Assembly (NCBI GenBank): GCA_023460575.1
Contig: JAEWPQ010000261.1
Location: forward strand, 1-15,865
Length of the DNA: 15,865 bases
Source: Bacillota bacterium
GTDB lineage: Bacteria; Bacillota; Clostridia; Lachnospirales; Lachnospiraceae
Direction: 5' to 3'
Of this stretch, positions 7,037 to 15,230 are shown piece by piece. Positions within the stretch are counted from its first letter, which is position 1. Each line of letters starts with the position of its first letter. The position numbers and the translations under genes are program-made. A model generated the notes under the pieces. That model made no database searches and had not been told where the DNA came from. It saw only the letters and a program-made list of their open reading frames with translations.

Positions 7037-7543
7037 ATGATTGAGAACAAAATTACGATCAAAGGGGATACAGTAGTAGATATTCAGAGAGGAGCCATCG
7101 GCCATCGTGCCACGTGGACTGGTCTTACGTATACGAAGGGCTGTGAAGCCGGTTTGGCTGAAGAAATGGAAAAAGTCATTCGTCAGGCAGTTTCTGAAAC
7201 AGGAAATACCCAGGGAAATGAGATCAAAGAAAAATGTCCGGATGCAGAAGATGTATCTGTGTTTGCTGACACATTCCTTTCCCCAACTCTTCAGAAAACA
7301 TTTGAAATAACTTTTAAGACAAAAAACAAAGACAGAGTCGATTTGGAATTTCACCATTGCCCGCTGTTAAAAGCCTGGCAGGATCTGGGATTTGACGATG
7401 CAACCTGTGAGAAATTATGTGATATGGCTATGGATGGAGACAGGGGCATCGCAAACGCCATGGGATATGAATTCCATTTAGGTGATACCATTGCAAAGGG
7501 CTGTAAAACCTGCGAGGTTTCTTTCTATAAAAAAGAGAAATAA
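7037..7543 (+). CDS. L-2-amino-thiazoline-4-carboxylate (ATC) hydrolase-family protein
   Basis: Soluble protein of 168 residues resembling the L-2-amino-thiazoline-4-carboxylic acid hydrolase family, whose characterised members open the thiazoline ring of L-ATC to N-carbamoyl-L-cysteine. Supporting features: an N-terminal IGHRATWTGLTYTKGC segment like the family's HRA helix; EFHHCPLLKAWQDLGF (104-119); a LCDMAMDGDRGIA helix (127-139); and a closing strand GDTIAKGCKTCEVSF (149-163). Conserved-looking His106, His107, Cys108, Cys124, Cys128, Cys156 and Cys159 could bind metal or act in catalysis. The AGGAGG site lies eight bases before ATG. Many family members have no tested activity, so the exact substrate is inferred. 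Lying between a transporter and a cysteine desulfidase-like gene fits a cysteine-releasing step, but no N-carbamoyl-cysteine amidohydrolase is present. Confidence 0.75.
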   Translation: MIENKITIKGDTVVDIQRGAIGHRATWTGLTYTKGCEAGLAEEMEKVIRQAVSETGNTQGNEIKEKCPDAEDVSVFADTFLSPTLQKTFEITFKTKNKDRVDLEFHHCPLLKAWQDLGFDDATCEKLCDMAMDGDRGIANAMGYEFHLGDTIAKGCKTCEVSFYKKEK

Positions 7544-7571
7544 GCACCGCACCATTAAGGAGAACACTTCT

Positions 7572-8837
7572 ATGAAAAAAACTCAGTATGATAATTATTT
7601 GAAAATTTTAAAGGGTGAACTGATTCCTGCCATGGGATGTACAGAACCGATTGCCATAGCGCTTGCTGCTGCAAAAGCAAGGGAAGTACTTGGCCAGATG
7701 CCTGATCACATTCTTCTTCGCTGCAGCGGAAATATTATTAAAAATGTAAAGGGTGTTGTTGTTCCTAATTCCGGCGGACAAAAAGGCGTAGAAGTGGCGG
7801 CTATTTTAGGCGTTGTGGCTGGTAATCCTGATTCTGAGCTTGAGGTAATAAGCGGGGTTGGCAAAGAAGATATTGAACTGACCAGAAAATTAAACCAACA
7901 GGGACTCTGCACCTGCGAATTGGAGGAAGGGGAAGAAAATCTTTTTATACGTGCTTATCTTACGGCGGGGTCTGAGTCTGCAGCAGTGGAGATTCAGACA
8001 AAACATAATCATATCTCTAAAATTGAGAAAAACAATCAGATTATGTTTTGGCAGCAGGGTATACAAATTGAGGATTCCGGGGATAAATCGCAGCTTAATA
8101 TCAGGGAGATCCTTGAATTTGCAAATGAGGCAGATCTTAAAGATGTTGAGGATATTATAAACAGACAGATTGAGTATAATTCTGCCATATCAGAGGTTGG
8201 ATTGACTCAGGACTGGAGCTCACAAGTGGGCCGGACACTTATGCTTCTATCTAATGATGATATCAGAATTAAAGCCAGAGCAGCTGCGGCAGCCGGTTCC
8301 GATGCCAGGATGGATGGCTGTGCAATGCCGGTTATTATTAACTCTGGCAGCGGTAACCAGGGAATCACCTGCACAATGCCGGTTGTCGTTTATGCAAAGG
8401 AATTAAATACAGAAAAAGAGGTCCTTATCAGGGCGCTTGTTCTTACCAATCTCTTATCTCTGCATCAAAAACGATATATCGGGAATTTATCCGCATACTG
8501 CGGAGCTGTTTCTGCCGGAGCTGCGGCTGCCTGCGGAATCGCTTATCTCCAGGGCGCTGATTATGATATCATTGGTAAAACGCTGATCAATGCTCTTGGG
8601 AATGTTGGTGGTATTGTATGTGACGGAGCAAAGGATTCTTGTGCGGCAAAAATTTCCAGTGCTGTTGATGCTGGTATTCTTGGCTATGAAATGGCAATCC
8701 GCAATCACTCTTTCCCGTTTGGGGAGGGACTGGTTGAGGAAGACTATGAACAAACTTTAAAAAATATCGGACGAATGGGGCGTCTGGGTATGAAGTCAAC
8801 TGATGTAGAGATACTTAATATTATGATAGGCAGATAA
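7572..8837 (+). CDS. L-cysteine desulfidase-like [4Fe-4S] enzyme (UPF0597, CyuA/YhaM-like)
   Basis: Enzyme of 421 residues in the SDH-alpha/UPF0597 group, which includes E. coli CyuA (YhaM) and the archaeal L-cysteine desulfidase; these split L-cysteine to pyruvate, ammonia and sulfide with an oxygen-sensitive Fe-S cluster. Family marks: the N-terminal MGCTEPIAIALAAAKA (Cys23), NSGGQKGVEVAAILG (66-80), the NSGSGNQGITCTMPV loop (257-271), SAYCGAVSAGAAAACG (Cys310) and GGIVCDGAKDSCAAK (Cys350, Cys357). Cys23, Cys310 and one or both of Cys350/Cys357 are the likely cluster ligands by analogy with the archaeal enzyme. The ATG at 7572 has AAGGAGA ahead of it; an in-frame start at 7482 would lie inside the upstream gene and lacks a comparable site. 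It is the last gene of the operon. An L-serine or other beta-elimination substrate remains possible. Confidence 0.87.
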   Translation: MKKTQYDNYLKILKGELIPAMGCTEPIAIALAAAKAREVLGQMPDHILLRCSGNIIKNVKGVVVPNSGGQKGVEVAAILGVVAGNPDSELEVISGVGKEDIELTRKLNQQGLCTCELEEGEENLFIRAYLTAGSESAAVEIQTKHNHISKIEKNNQIMFWQQGIQIEDSGDKSQLNIREILEFANEADLKDVEDIINRQIEYNSAISEVGLTQDWSSQVGRTLMLLSNDDIRIKARAAAAAGSDARMDGCAMPVIINSGSGNQGITCTMPVVVYAKELNTEKEVLIRALVLTNLLSLHQKRYIGNLSAYCGAVSAGAAAACGIAYLQGADYDIIGKTLINALGNVGGIVCDGAKDSCAAKISSAVDAGILGYEMAIRNHSFPFGEGLVEEDYEQTLKNIGRMGRLGMKSTDVEILNIMIGR

Positions 8838-8862
8838 AAATAAAATAAAATTCCTCCTATGT

Positions 8863-8904
8863 AAAATGTTATCGTGACGGCTATAAGGTCACGATAACAT
8901 TTTT
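8863..8904 (+). terminator. Strong terminator ending the operon
   Basis: AAAATGTTATCGTGAC (8863-8878) pairs perfectly over 16 bp with GTCACGATAACATTTT (8888-8903) around a nine-base loop, followed by further T residues. The A run on the left arm could let it work on the other strand too, though no gene converges here. Confidence 0.92.
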
Positions 8905-8910
8905 ATTTCA

Positions 8911-8940
8911 TAGACGTTTTTTCCTGTCCTATGATATACT
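8911..8940 (+). promoter_or_regulatory. Weak candidate promoter for the TetR-family gene
   Basis: TATACT at 8935-8940 is a good -10 box; the best partner is TAGACG at 8911-8916 with an 18-base spacer. An overlapping TATGAT (8930-8935) is an alternative. The tetR-type gene lies just after a strong terminator, so it needs its own promoter here. Confidence 0.4.
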
Positions 8941-8986
8941 GATTCTTGTGATTTCATCTCAGGATGAAAAAAGGAGGAATTGTCTC

Positions 8987-9577
8987 GTGGCAAAGAAAAG
9001 TGTGCGCAATACCAGGGGAAAAATCGTAAGCGCTGCCTGGAAACTGTTTTATGAACAGGGATATGAAGATACAACGGTGGAGGAAATCATAGAGCTTTCC
9101 AAGACCTCCAAAGGATCGTTCTATCATTATTTTGATGGAAAAGATGCTCTTCTTAGCACTCTTAGTGTTTTATTTGATGATAAATATGAAGAACTGAAAA
9201 CGCAGCTGGACTCTGAACTCCCGGCTATAGAGAAGCTTCTGCAGTTAAACAGTGAGCTGTTTGCAATGATAGAGAACAGCATTTCCATAGATCTTCTGGC
9301 CAGGCTATTGTCCACCCAGCTGGTTACCAGTGGTGAAAAGCATTTGCTGGACCACAACCGGACCTATTACAAACTTTTAAGAAAGATCATAGCCCAGGGG
9401 CAGGAAGAAGGACAAATCGGGACTAAAATGAGCGTCAGTGAAATGGTGAAGCTCTATGCTCTCTGCGAACGGGCGCTTTTATATGACTGGTGTCTGTGCG
9501 GGGGAGAATATCCGCTTAGACAGTATAGTGCATCTGTGCTGCCATCGTTTCTAAGCGGATTTCTGCCGGAAAAATAA
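8987..9577 (+). CDS. TetR-family transcriptional regulator
   Basis: One-component regulator of 196 residues. Residues about 5-50 form the TetR helix-turn-helix: TRGKIVSAAWKLFYEQGYEDTTVEEI, then SKTSKGSFYHYFDGKDALL, with the typical YHYF recognition-helix end. The remaining helical part, which should bind the ligand and mediate dimerisation, shows no recognisable subclass. The GTG at 8987 is nine bases after AGGAGG and gives an N-terminus typical of the family; the frame is open from a GTG at 8948, but that would place the ribosome site inside the gene. It is transcribed in the same direction as the downstream putP-like gene, 217 bases away, so it may act on it, on itself or elsewhere; its target is not shown by the sequence. 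Confidence 0.87.
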   Translation: MAKKSVRNTRGKIVSAAWKLFYEQGYEDTTVEEIIELSKTSKGSFYHYFDGKDALLSTLSVLFDDKYEELKTQLDSELPAIEKLLQLNSELFAMIENSISIDLLARLLSTQLVTSGEKHLLDHNRTYYKLLRKIIAQGQEEGQIGTKMSVSEMVKLYALCERALLYDWCLCGGEYPLRQYSASVLPSFLSGFLPEK

Positions 9578-9591
9578 TTATGAGTACTTGT

Positions 9592-9609
9592 ATTAAATTT
9601 GTATTTAAT
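9592..9609. repeat. Small AT-rich hairpin between tetR-type gene and putP
   Basis: ATTAAAT and ATTTAAT pair around TTGT just after the TetR stop codon. It lacks a GC-rich stem and a T tract, so it is a poor terminator candidate. Confidence 0.3.
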
Positions 9610-9699
9610 TATCGTACAGCTCAAAAAGCCTTATAAAATAAATAAATAAACTTGTTTTAAATAAAAAAGTACAGCACTTAGTCTATACTTCGTTCTGCG

Positions 9700-9728
9700 T
9701 TGCGTTCTATTTTTGTTGATGCTATAAT
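9700..9728 (+). promoter_or_regulatory. Candidate promoter of putP
   Basis: A consensus TATAAT at 9723-9728 has TTGCGT at 9700-9705, 17 bases upstream. The -35 overlaps the phased CGTTCT-GCGTTG-CGTTCT repeat (9691-9708). The leader to ATG 9795 is about 60 bases and shows no riboswitch-like fold that I can recognise. Confidence 0.6.
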
Positions 9729-9794
9729 ACACCCATTGTCGCTGGTCTTTATGAGAAAAGCAGCAGAAATAAATGCGTTACAAGGAGGAAAGTT

Positions 9795-11330
9795 ATGAGT
9801 ACAGGGCAAGTTGGCATATTGTCTGCCATTCTGGTTTATCTGGTGGCTATGGTCTATATCGGATTTTATTACAGCAAAAAAGGCGGGGGTGACTCGGCTG
9901 ATGAATTCTACCTGGGAGGAAGGAAGCTGGGGCCATTTGTAACTGCCATGAGTGCAGAGGCATCTGATATGAGCAGCTGGCTGCTGATGGGACTTCCTGG
10001 AGTTGCATATATGACTGGAATTGCAGATGCCGGCTGGACTGCAATAGGTCTGGCAGCAGGTACTTACTTAAACTGGCTTTTAGTTGCTAAACGTCTTCGC
10101 AGGTATTCGGTAGTGTGTGATACCATTACGATCCCGGATTTTTTCTCCCGACGCTACCGGGATGAAAAAAACGTATTAATGTGTATATCTGCTGTTATCA
10201 TTCTGGTATTCTTTATTCCGTATACCGCTTCCGGCTTTAAGGCCATTGGCACGTTGTTTAACAGCCTGTTTCATGCAGACTATCATACTGTCATGATTCT
10301 TGGTGCAATTGTGGTGGTTGGATATACCGTAATGGGCGGTTTTATGGCGGTATCCACGACCGATCTTGTTCAAAGTATTGTTATGAGTATTTCTCTCGTC
10401 ATTATCGTATTTTACGGAATATCAGTTTCTGGCGGCTGGGATAAGGTTATGGAGAATGCAGGTGCTCTGGACGGATATTTAAGCATGAGCAGAGCTCATA
10501 ATATGGCAGACCAGACATCTTCTCCCTATGGTATATTAAATATAGTGTCAACTATGGCGTGGGGGCTGGGTTATTTCGGAATGCCCCACATACTTCTTCG
10601 CTTTATGGCAATCAGTGATGAGGAAAAGCTTACAACTTCCCGCCGCATTGCTTCTACCTGGGTTGTGATTTCCATGTTTGTGGCAATCCTTATTGGAATC
10701 ATCGGTTACAGTGTTTCTGTTGCAGGTCATATTCCGCTATTTGCTTCCGGATCTGAGGCAGAGACTGTTATTATCAGACTCGCTGGTCTTCTGGGAAGCC
10801 ATGGCTTTATTTTTTCGGTATTGGCAGGGGTAGTGCTTGCAGGTATTCTTGCATGTACCATGTCAACTGCTGATTCCCAGCTTTTAACAGCCGCATCAGG
10901 AGTGTCTCAGAATCTGATGCAGGACTTTTTAAAACTTAAGGTAAGTCATAAAACTTCCATGCTGGCAGCCCGGCTGACAGTAATCGGAGTGGCGCTGATT
11001 GCAGTGTTCCTTGCCTGGGATCCGGATAGTTCGGTATTTACCATTGTTTCCTTTGCCTGGGCTGGCTTCGGAGCTTCCTTTGGGCCAGTCATGCTGTTCG
11101 CCCTGTTCTGGAAAAGAAGTAACTATTATGGGGCTGTTGCTGGTATGATATCAGGCGGAGCGATGGTATTCATATGGAAGTATCTGATACGTCCCATGGG
11201 TGGTATCTTCAACATTTATGAGCTTCTCCCTGCATTTACCGTTGCATGTGCGGCGATAATCATCGTGTCTTTATTAACCCCTGAGCCTGATGGAGAAATA
11301 TATAAGGAATTTGACTTAGTCAGAAAATAA
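9795..11330 (+). CDS. putP: Sodium/proline symporter (SSS family)
   Basis: Na+-coupled importer of L-proline in the cytoplasmic membrane, 511 residues, the usual length for PutP, with the roughly 13 hydrophobic segments of the solute:sodium symporter fold. Diagnostic stretches are FYLGGRKLGPFVTAMSAEASDMSSWLLMGLPG (residues 38-69, given here only as landmarks; D58 corresponds to the sodium-linked Asp of E. coli PutP), GLGYFGMPHILLRFMA (257-272), and LACTMSTADSQLL (352-364), where S357 and T358 fit the second half of the sodium site. The ATG follows ACAAGGAGGAAAGTT. In Stickland-type anaerobes imported proline serves as an electron acceptor or osmolyte; no proline reductase genes are in the window. 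Pantothenate or other SSS substrates are less likely given the PutP-specific motifs. Confidence 0.92.
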   Translation: MSTGQVGILSAILVYLVAMVYIGFYYSKKGGGDSADEFYLGGRKLGPFVTAMSAEASDMSSWLLMGLPGVAYMTGIADAGWTAIGLAAGTYLNWLLVAKRLRRYSVVCDTITIPDFFSRRYRDEKNVLMCISAVIILVFFIPYTASGFKAIGTLFNSLFHADYHTVMILGAIVVVGYTVMGGFMAVSTTDLVQSIVMSISLVIIVFYGISVSGGWDKVMENAGALDGYLSMSRAHNMADQTSSPYGILNIVSTMAWGLGYFGMPHILLRFMAISDEEKLTTSRRIASTWVVISMFVAILIGIIGYSVSVAGHIPLFASGSEAETVIIRLAGLLGSHGFIFSVLAGVVLAGILACTMSTADSQLLTAASGVSQNLMQDFLKLKVSHKTSMLAARLTVIGVALIAVFLAWDPDSSVFTIVSFAWAGFGASFGPVMLFALFWKRSNYYGAVAGMISGGAMVFIWKYLIRPMGGIFNIYELLPAFTVACAAIIIVSLLTPEPDGEIYKEFDLVRK

Positions 11331-11335
11331 TAAAA

Positions 11336-11374
11336 AAACAAAAACTGCCACCAGTGATATGGCAGTTTTTGTTT
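11336..11374. terminator. Bidirectional terminator between putP and the ATPase operon
   Basis: AAACAAAAACTGCCA (11336-11350) and TGGCAGTTTTTGTTT (11360-11374) form a perfect 15-bp stem with a nine-base loop. T residues follow on the plus strand, and the A run at 11332-11338 gives a T run on the minus strand, so it can end both converging transcripts. Confidence 0.9.
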
Positions 11375-11413
11375 GCATTTTTATTTGATGAAGGCTGAGC
11401 GGCACTTCTGTGA

Positions 11414-12034
11414 TTACAGACTCTTTTTCGTGCGCTTAATGACTTTAAGTCTTGTAAATTCCTCACGATCCTTTTCTTCCAGAGAATTGGTAATATTTCT
11501 GGTAAGTGTCTCGTAGCGGGGAATAGTAATATTTTTTAATGCATTGGCCCGTTTCTGGGTCCTTTTAATACTGTTAGCCAGACGGTAAGCGGAGTTTTCT
11601 ACCATGGACAGCTTTATGGACAGCTTTTTAACCCGTTCAAAATGATAACGGGCTTCATCAAGGGATTCTCTGGTGCTGTAATAAGCGTAAGTTAAATTCA
11701 GAGGCATTTCCTCATGCTCCACCAGCGGAATCTCAGTTCCCATAATGCTTCGGGTCTTTATGCGGACCCTGTCATCAATGGGCACGGCCATAGCGATATC
11801 CTGGACATAGTTTATTCCCAGTTCAATATTTGCCTTCTGAAGTGCTTTATACGCAGCGGTAAATGTAACATCAATCTCCGCCTGAATTCCCTTTGCCTCA
11901 TCAATTAAGCTCATCAGTTCTTTGATCAGGATGTTCCTCTTTTTATCCATCAGCTCATAACCCTGTCTGGCTAATTTCAGGGAGTTCTTCGCAAGGATTA
12001 AATTCCCCTTGGTTGGAAATGTATTCGGATTCAT
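11414..12034 (-). CDS. atpD: V/A-type ATPase subunit D (central stalk)
   Basis: Central rotor-shaft subunit of 206 residues of the V/A-type ATPase, linking rotation inside the A3B3 head to the membrane ring. The protein starts MNPNTFPTKGNLILAKNSLKLARQ, typical of the family, and is mostly two long heptad-rich helices (about 10-75 and 125-190) joined by a more variable middle. Its ATG at 12034 is preceded by AGGAGGGG and lies 11 bases after the subunit B stop. It is the last gene of the minus-strand operon, 40 bases before the shared terminator. The symbol follows V-type usage and must not be confused with the F-type beta subunit. Confidence 0.93.
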   Translation of the reverse strand: MNPNTFPTKGNLILAKNSLKLARQGYELMDKKRNILIKELMSLIDEAKGIQAEIDVTFTAAYKALQKANIELGINYVQDIAMAVPIDDRVRIKTRSIMGTEIPLVEHEEMPLNLTYAYYSTRESLDEARYHFERVKKLSIKLSMVENSAYRLANSIKRTQKRANALKNITIPRYETLTRNITNSLEEKDREEFTRLKVIKRTKKSL

Positions 12035-12045
12035 TCTGACCCCTC

Positions 12046-13449
12046 CTATTCGCCTGAAGCTTCAGCGGTGGTTTCCTTGTAATACTGGTCTAATACCTTG
12101 GTGTCGATACGGTCCAGTTCGGCTCTTGGAAGAAGACCGAGCAGCTCCCAGCCAATGGTTAAGGTCTCAAGGATGTTTCTGTTGGAGTGGTTTCCCTGGC
12201 CGACAAAACGGCCTTCAAATGCTTTGCCAAACACCAGATATTTTTTATCAATGGGAGAAAGCTCATCTTCACCAATTACGGAAGCCAGTGCTCTTGCGTC
12301 TCCCACCTTGGCATAGCAGGAAAACAGCTGGTTTGCCACGCCCTGGTGGTCGGCCCGGGTAAAGCCTTCGCCGATTCCATCCTTCATCAGACGGCTTAAG
12401 GACGGAAGCACGTTAATAGGCGGATAAACTGACTGCCCGTATAAGTTCCGGTCCAGAACGATCTGTCCCTCTGTGATATAACCGGTAAGGTCGGGGATCG
12501 GGTGGGTAATGTCATCGTTTGGCATAGTTAAAATGGGGATCTGGGTAACCGATCCATGTCTTCCTTTAACAATACCTGCACGTTCATAGATGGAAGCCAG
12601 CTCGCTGTAAAGGTAGCCGGGATAGCCTTTTCTGGATGGGATTTCTCCTTTGGAGGATGAAACCTCACGAAGTGCCTCAGCATAGGCGGTCATATCCGTT
12701 AAAATAACCAGGATATGCATACCTTTTTCAAAGGCCAGATACTCTGCCAGGGTAAGAGCCACTTTTGGTGTAATAAGACGTTCTACTACCGGGTCATTGG
12801 CCAGATTAATAAACATAGCCACGTGGTCGGATACGCCGCTTTCCTCAAAGGTTCGGCGGAAAAAATCTGCCACATCATATTTAACACCCATGGCTGCAAA
12901 TACTACAGCGAATTTTTCTTCTGATTTGGAATCATCACCTAAAGATGCCTGCTGTACAATTTGTGCAGCCAGTTCATCATGGGGAAGCCCGTTACCGGAA
13001 AATATGGGAAGCTTCTGGCCACGGATTAAGGTCATCAGGCCGTCAATGGCTGAAATTCCGGTACGGATATAATCTCTTGGATATTCTCTTGTTACTGGAT
13101 TTAACGGCTTACCGTTAATATCAAGATAAATCTCTGAATTGATATCACCAAGTCCGTCGATGGGCTCACCAATGCCGTTAAAAGTTCTTCCCAGCATGTC
13201 TTCTGAAACGGCAAGCTCCATGGGATGTCCGGTCAGCCGGGTGTGGACATTTCTAAGTGCCAGTCCGTCCGTTCCGCCAAACACCTGAATAATTGCTTTA
13301 TCTTCATAAACTTCAATAATACGTCCCAGTTTCTGGGTTTTTCCAGCTACTGTCATTTCCACGATTTCGTCAAAGGCAGCATTCTGAACACCTTCTAAAA
13401 CGACCAGGGGTCCGTTGATTGCACTTAAGCCTAAATATTCGATTGCCAT
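12046..13449 (-). CDS. atpB: V/A-type ATPase subunit B (non-catalytic)
   Basis: Regulatory nucleotide-binding subunit of 467 residues that alternates with subunit A in the cytoplasmic head. In place of a Walker A loop it has SGNGLPHDELAAQI (151-164), the hallmark of V-type B subunits. LVILTDMTAYAEALREVSS and the YPPINVLPSLSRLM segment match the ATPase alpha/beta family signatures, and YERAGIVKGRHGSVTQIP carries the conserved region near the interface arginine. The ATG at 13449 follows GGAAGGAGG and lies 14 bases after the subunit A stop, indicating translation from one polycistronic message. Confidence 0.96.
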   Translation of the reverse strand: MAIEYLGLSAINGPLVVLEGVQNAAFDEIVEMTVAGKTQKLGRIIEVYEDKAIIQVFGGTDGLALRNVHTRLTGHPMELAVSEDMLGRTFNGIGEPIDGLGDINSEIYLDINGKPLNPVTREYPRDYIRTGISAIDGLMTLIRGQKLPIFSGNGLPHDELAAQIVQQASLGDDSKSEEKFAVVFAAMGVKYDVADFFRRTFEESGVSDHVAMFINLANDPVVERLITPKVALTLAEYLAFEKGMHILVILTDMTAYAEALREVSSSKGEIPSRKGYPGYLYSELASIYERAGIVKGRHGSVTQIPILTMPNDDITHPIPDLTGYITEGQIVLDRNLYGQSVYPPINVLPSLSRLMKDGIGEGFTRADHQGVANQLFSCYAKVGDARALASVIGEDELSPIDKKYLVFGKAFEGRFVGQGNHSNRNILETLTIGWELLGLLPRAELDRIDTKVLDQYYKETTAEASGE

Positions 13450-13463
13450 CGTCTGCCTCCTTC

Positions 13464-15230
13464 CTATGCGTTTCGTTCTATGACAGAATCATAAAAGTTA
13501 TCAATCTGTTTTTTGTAATCATCAAACATATCCAGTCTGTCGTTGGGCACATCATATTTCAGAGATATGATCTTATCAAAGACAGGATCTTCCTTTAGAA
13601 CGGACATGGGCATTCCCATTGATACCAGAGAGCGGGACTTTTTATACAGATAGAGAATTAAGTCCATCATTTTAAACTGCTTTTCCATAGGAACGCAGGT
13701 GTCTTCTTTATGAAAGGCATTCTGCTGTAAGAATCCGACTCGGATGACCTTTGCGATCTCTAAAATCAGCTTCTGGTCATCAGGAAGCATATCTCCGCCA
13801 ATCAGCTTGACTATCTCCATCAGACTGCTCTCCTGAGTCAGGATAAACACCATGCGGTTTCTGTAATCCACAAATTTTTTATCTACCTTTTCCAGATACC
13901 AGGGAGCCAGATCTGTTAAATATTCGGAGTAACTGCTGAGCCAGTGAATAGCAGGGAAATGCCGCTCATTGGCAAGATTCCGGTCAAGACCCCAGAAGCA
14001 ACGGACAAAACGTTTAGTGTTCTGTGTTACCGGCTCGGAGAAGTCACCTCCCTGAGGAGATACCGCGCCAATGATGGTAACGGAGCCTTCTGTTCCGTTA
14101 ATATTCTGCATCATGCCTGCGCGCTCATAGAAAGCGGATAAACGTGAGGCTAAGTAGGCTGGAAATCCTTCTTCTGCTGGCATTTCTTCCAGACGGCCGG
14201 ATAATTCTCTTAGGGCCTCTGCCCAGCGGGAGGTGGAATCTGCCATGATGGCAACGTGATATCCCATATCCCGGTAGTATTCTGCCAGAGTAAGACCGGA
14301 ATAAAGACTGGCCTCACGGGCTGCCACAGGCATATTGGAGGTGTTGGCAATCAGGGTGGTCCGGTCCATTAACGGATTACCGGAACGGGGGTCAATTAAC
14401 TGTGAAAACTCTTCCAGTACCTGAGTCATCTCATTGCCGCGCTCGCCGCAGCCGATGTAGATAATGATATCCGCATCGGACCATTTGGCAATCTGATGCT
14501 GGGTCATGGTTTTTCCTGTACCGAAACCTCCCGGGATACAGGCAGTTCCTCCCTTGGCAAGAGGGAATAGCGTATCAATAATTCTCTGACCGGTAATAAG
14601 AGGTTTTGTTGCCGGATATCGCTTTAATGTGGGCCTTGGAACCCGGATCGGCCACTTCTGTGTCATGGTCAGCTGCTTTTGTGTTCCATCTGTCAGCTCC
14701 AGTGTAATAATCGGATCGGATATGGTATAAGATCCGTCTTCCACTACGTCAAGAACGGTTCCTTCCACGTCAGGAGGGATCATAACCTTGTGAACGATGG
14801 CAGGAGTCTCCGGCACTTCTGCGATAATCGCACCAGGAAGCAGACGGTCACCTTTTTTTACTGTGATATGAGTCTTCCAGAGTTTTTTTGTATCAAGAGA
14901 ATCGACGTGTATTCCCCTGTCAATATAAGCCCCCCCTGTTTTTGCGATCTCACTTAAGGGACGTTCAATACCGTCAAATATATTGTTAAGAATGCCGGGA
15001 GCCAGAGTAACGGAAACAGGAAAACCTGTGGAGGTAACTGTTTCCCCTGGTTTTATGCCGCTGGTTTCCTCATATACCTGAACAATGGTGCGGCGGTCTG
15101 TGAGTCCGATGACCTCGCCGACTAAATGATCTTCTCCCACATGAACCATTTCATTCATTCTGAATCCGGGATCGCCCTTTAAATAGATGACAGGGCCGTT
15201 AATGCCGGAAATGGTGCCTGTATTAGTCAT
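13464..15230 (-). CDS. atpA: V/A-type ATPase subunit A (catalytic)
   Basis: Catalytic ATP-hydrolysing or -synthesising subunit, 588 residues, the normal length for the family. The Walker A loop is GGFGTGKT (234-241); the region at about 110-190 is the extra beta-rich bulge that separates V/A-type A subunits from F-type beta chains. Further marks are IYIGCGERGNEMTQVLEEF, MADSTSRWAEALRELSGRLEEMP (Walker B and following) and the FPAIHWLSSYSEY signature. The ATG at 15230 has GGGAGGT ahead of it and overlaps the subunit E stop by eight bases, so the two are translationally coupled. Sodium versus proton specificity is set by the membrane subunits, which lie outside the window. Confidence 0.97.
   Translation of the reverse strand: MTNTGTISGINGPVIYLKGDPGFRMNEMVHVGEDHLVGEVIGLTDRRTIVQVYEETSGIKPGETVTSTGFPVSVTLAPGILNNIFDGIERPLSEIAKTGGAYIDRGIHVDSLDTKKLWKTHITVKKGDRLLPGAIIAEVPETPAIVHKVMIPPDVEGTVLDVVEDGSYTISDPIITLELTDGTQKQLTMTQKWPIRVPRPTLKRYPATKPLITGQRIIDTLFPLAKGGTACIPGGFGTGKTMTQHQIAKWSDADIIIYIGCGERGNEMTQVLEEFSQLIDPRSGNPLMDRTTLIANTSNMPVAAREASLYSGLTLAEYYRDMGYHVAIMADSTSRWAEALRELSGRLEEMPAEEGFPAYLASRLSAFYERAGMMQNINGTEGSVTIIGAVSPQGGDFSEPVTQNTKRFVRCFWGLDRNLANERHFPAIHWLSSYSEYLTDLAPWYLEKVDKKFVDYRNRMVFILTQESSLMEIVKLIGGDMLPDDQKLILEIAKVIRVGFLQQNAFHKEDTCVPMEKQFKMMDLILYLYKKSRSLVSMGMPMSVLKEDPVFDKIISLKYDVPNDRLDMFDDYKKQIDNFYDSVIERNA

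Noticed and set aside
6848..7357. 169-codon minus-strand open frame across the transporter/hydrolase junction
   Set aside because: It is antisense to two well-supported genes and shows no recognisable domain; an antisense coding role is not supported.
8863..8904. The long perfect hairpin as a transposon end or attachment site
   Set aside because: Its position after the last operon gene, the A and T tracts and loop size fit a terminator; no partner repeat occurs elsewhere in the window.
9580..9636. 18-codon frame (MSTCIKFVFNYRTAQKAL) after the TetR-type gene
   Set aside because: No ribosome binding site precedes it and it runs through a small AT-rich hairpin; likely chance.
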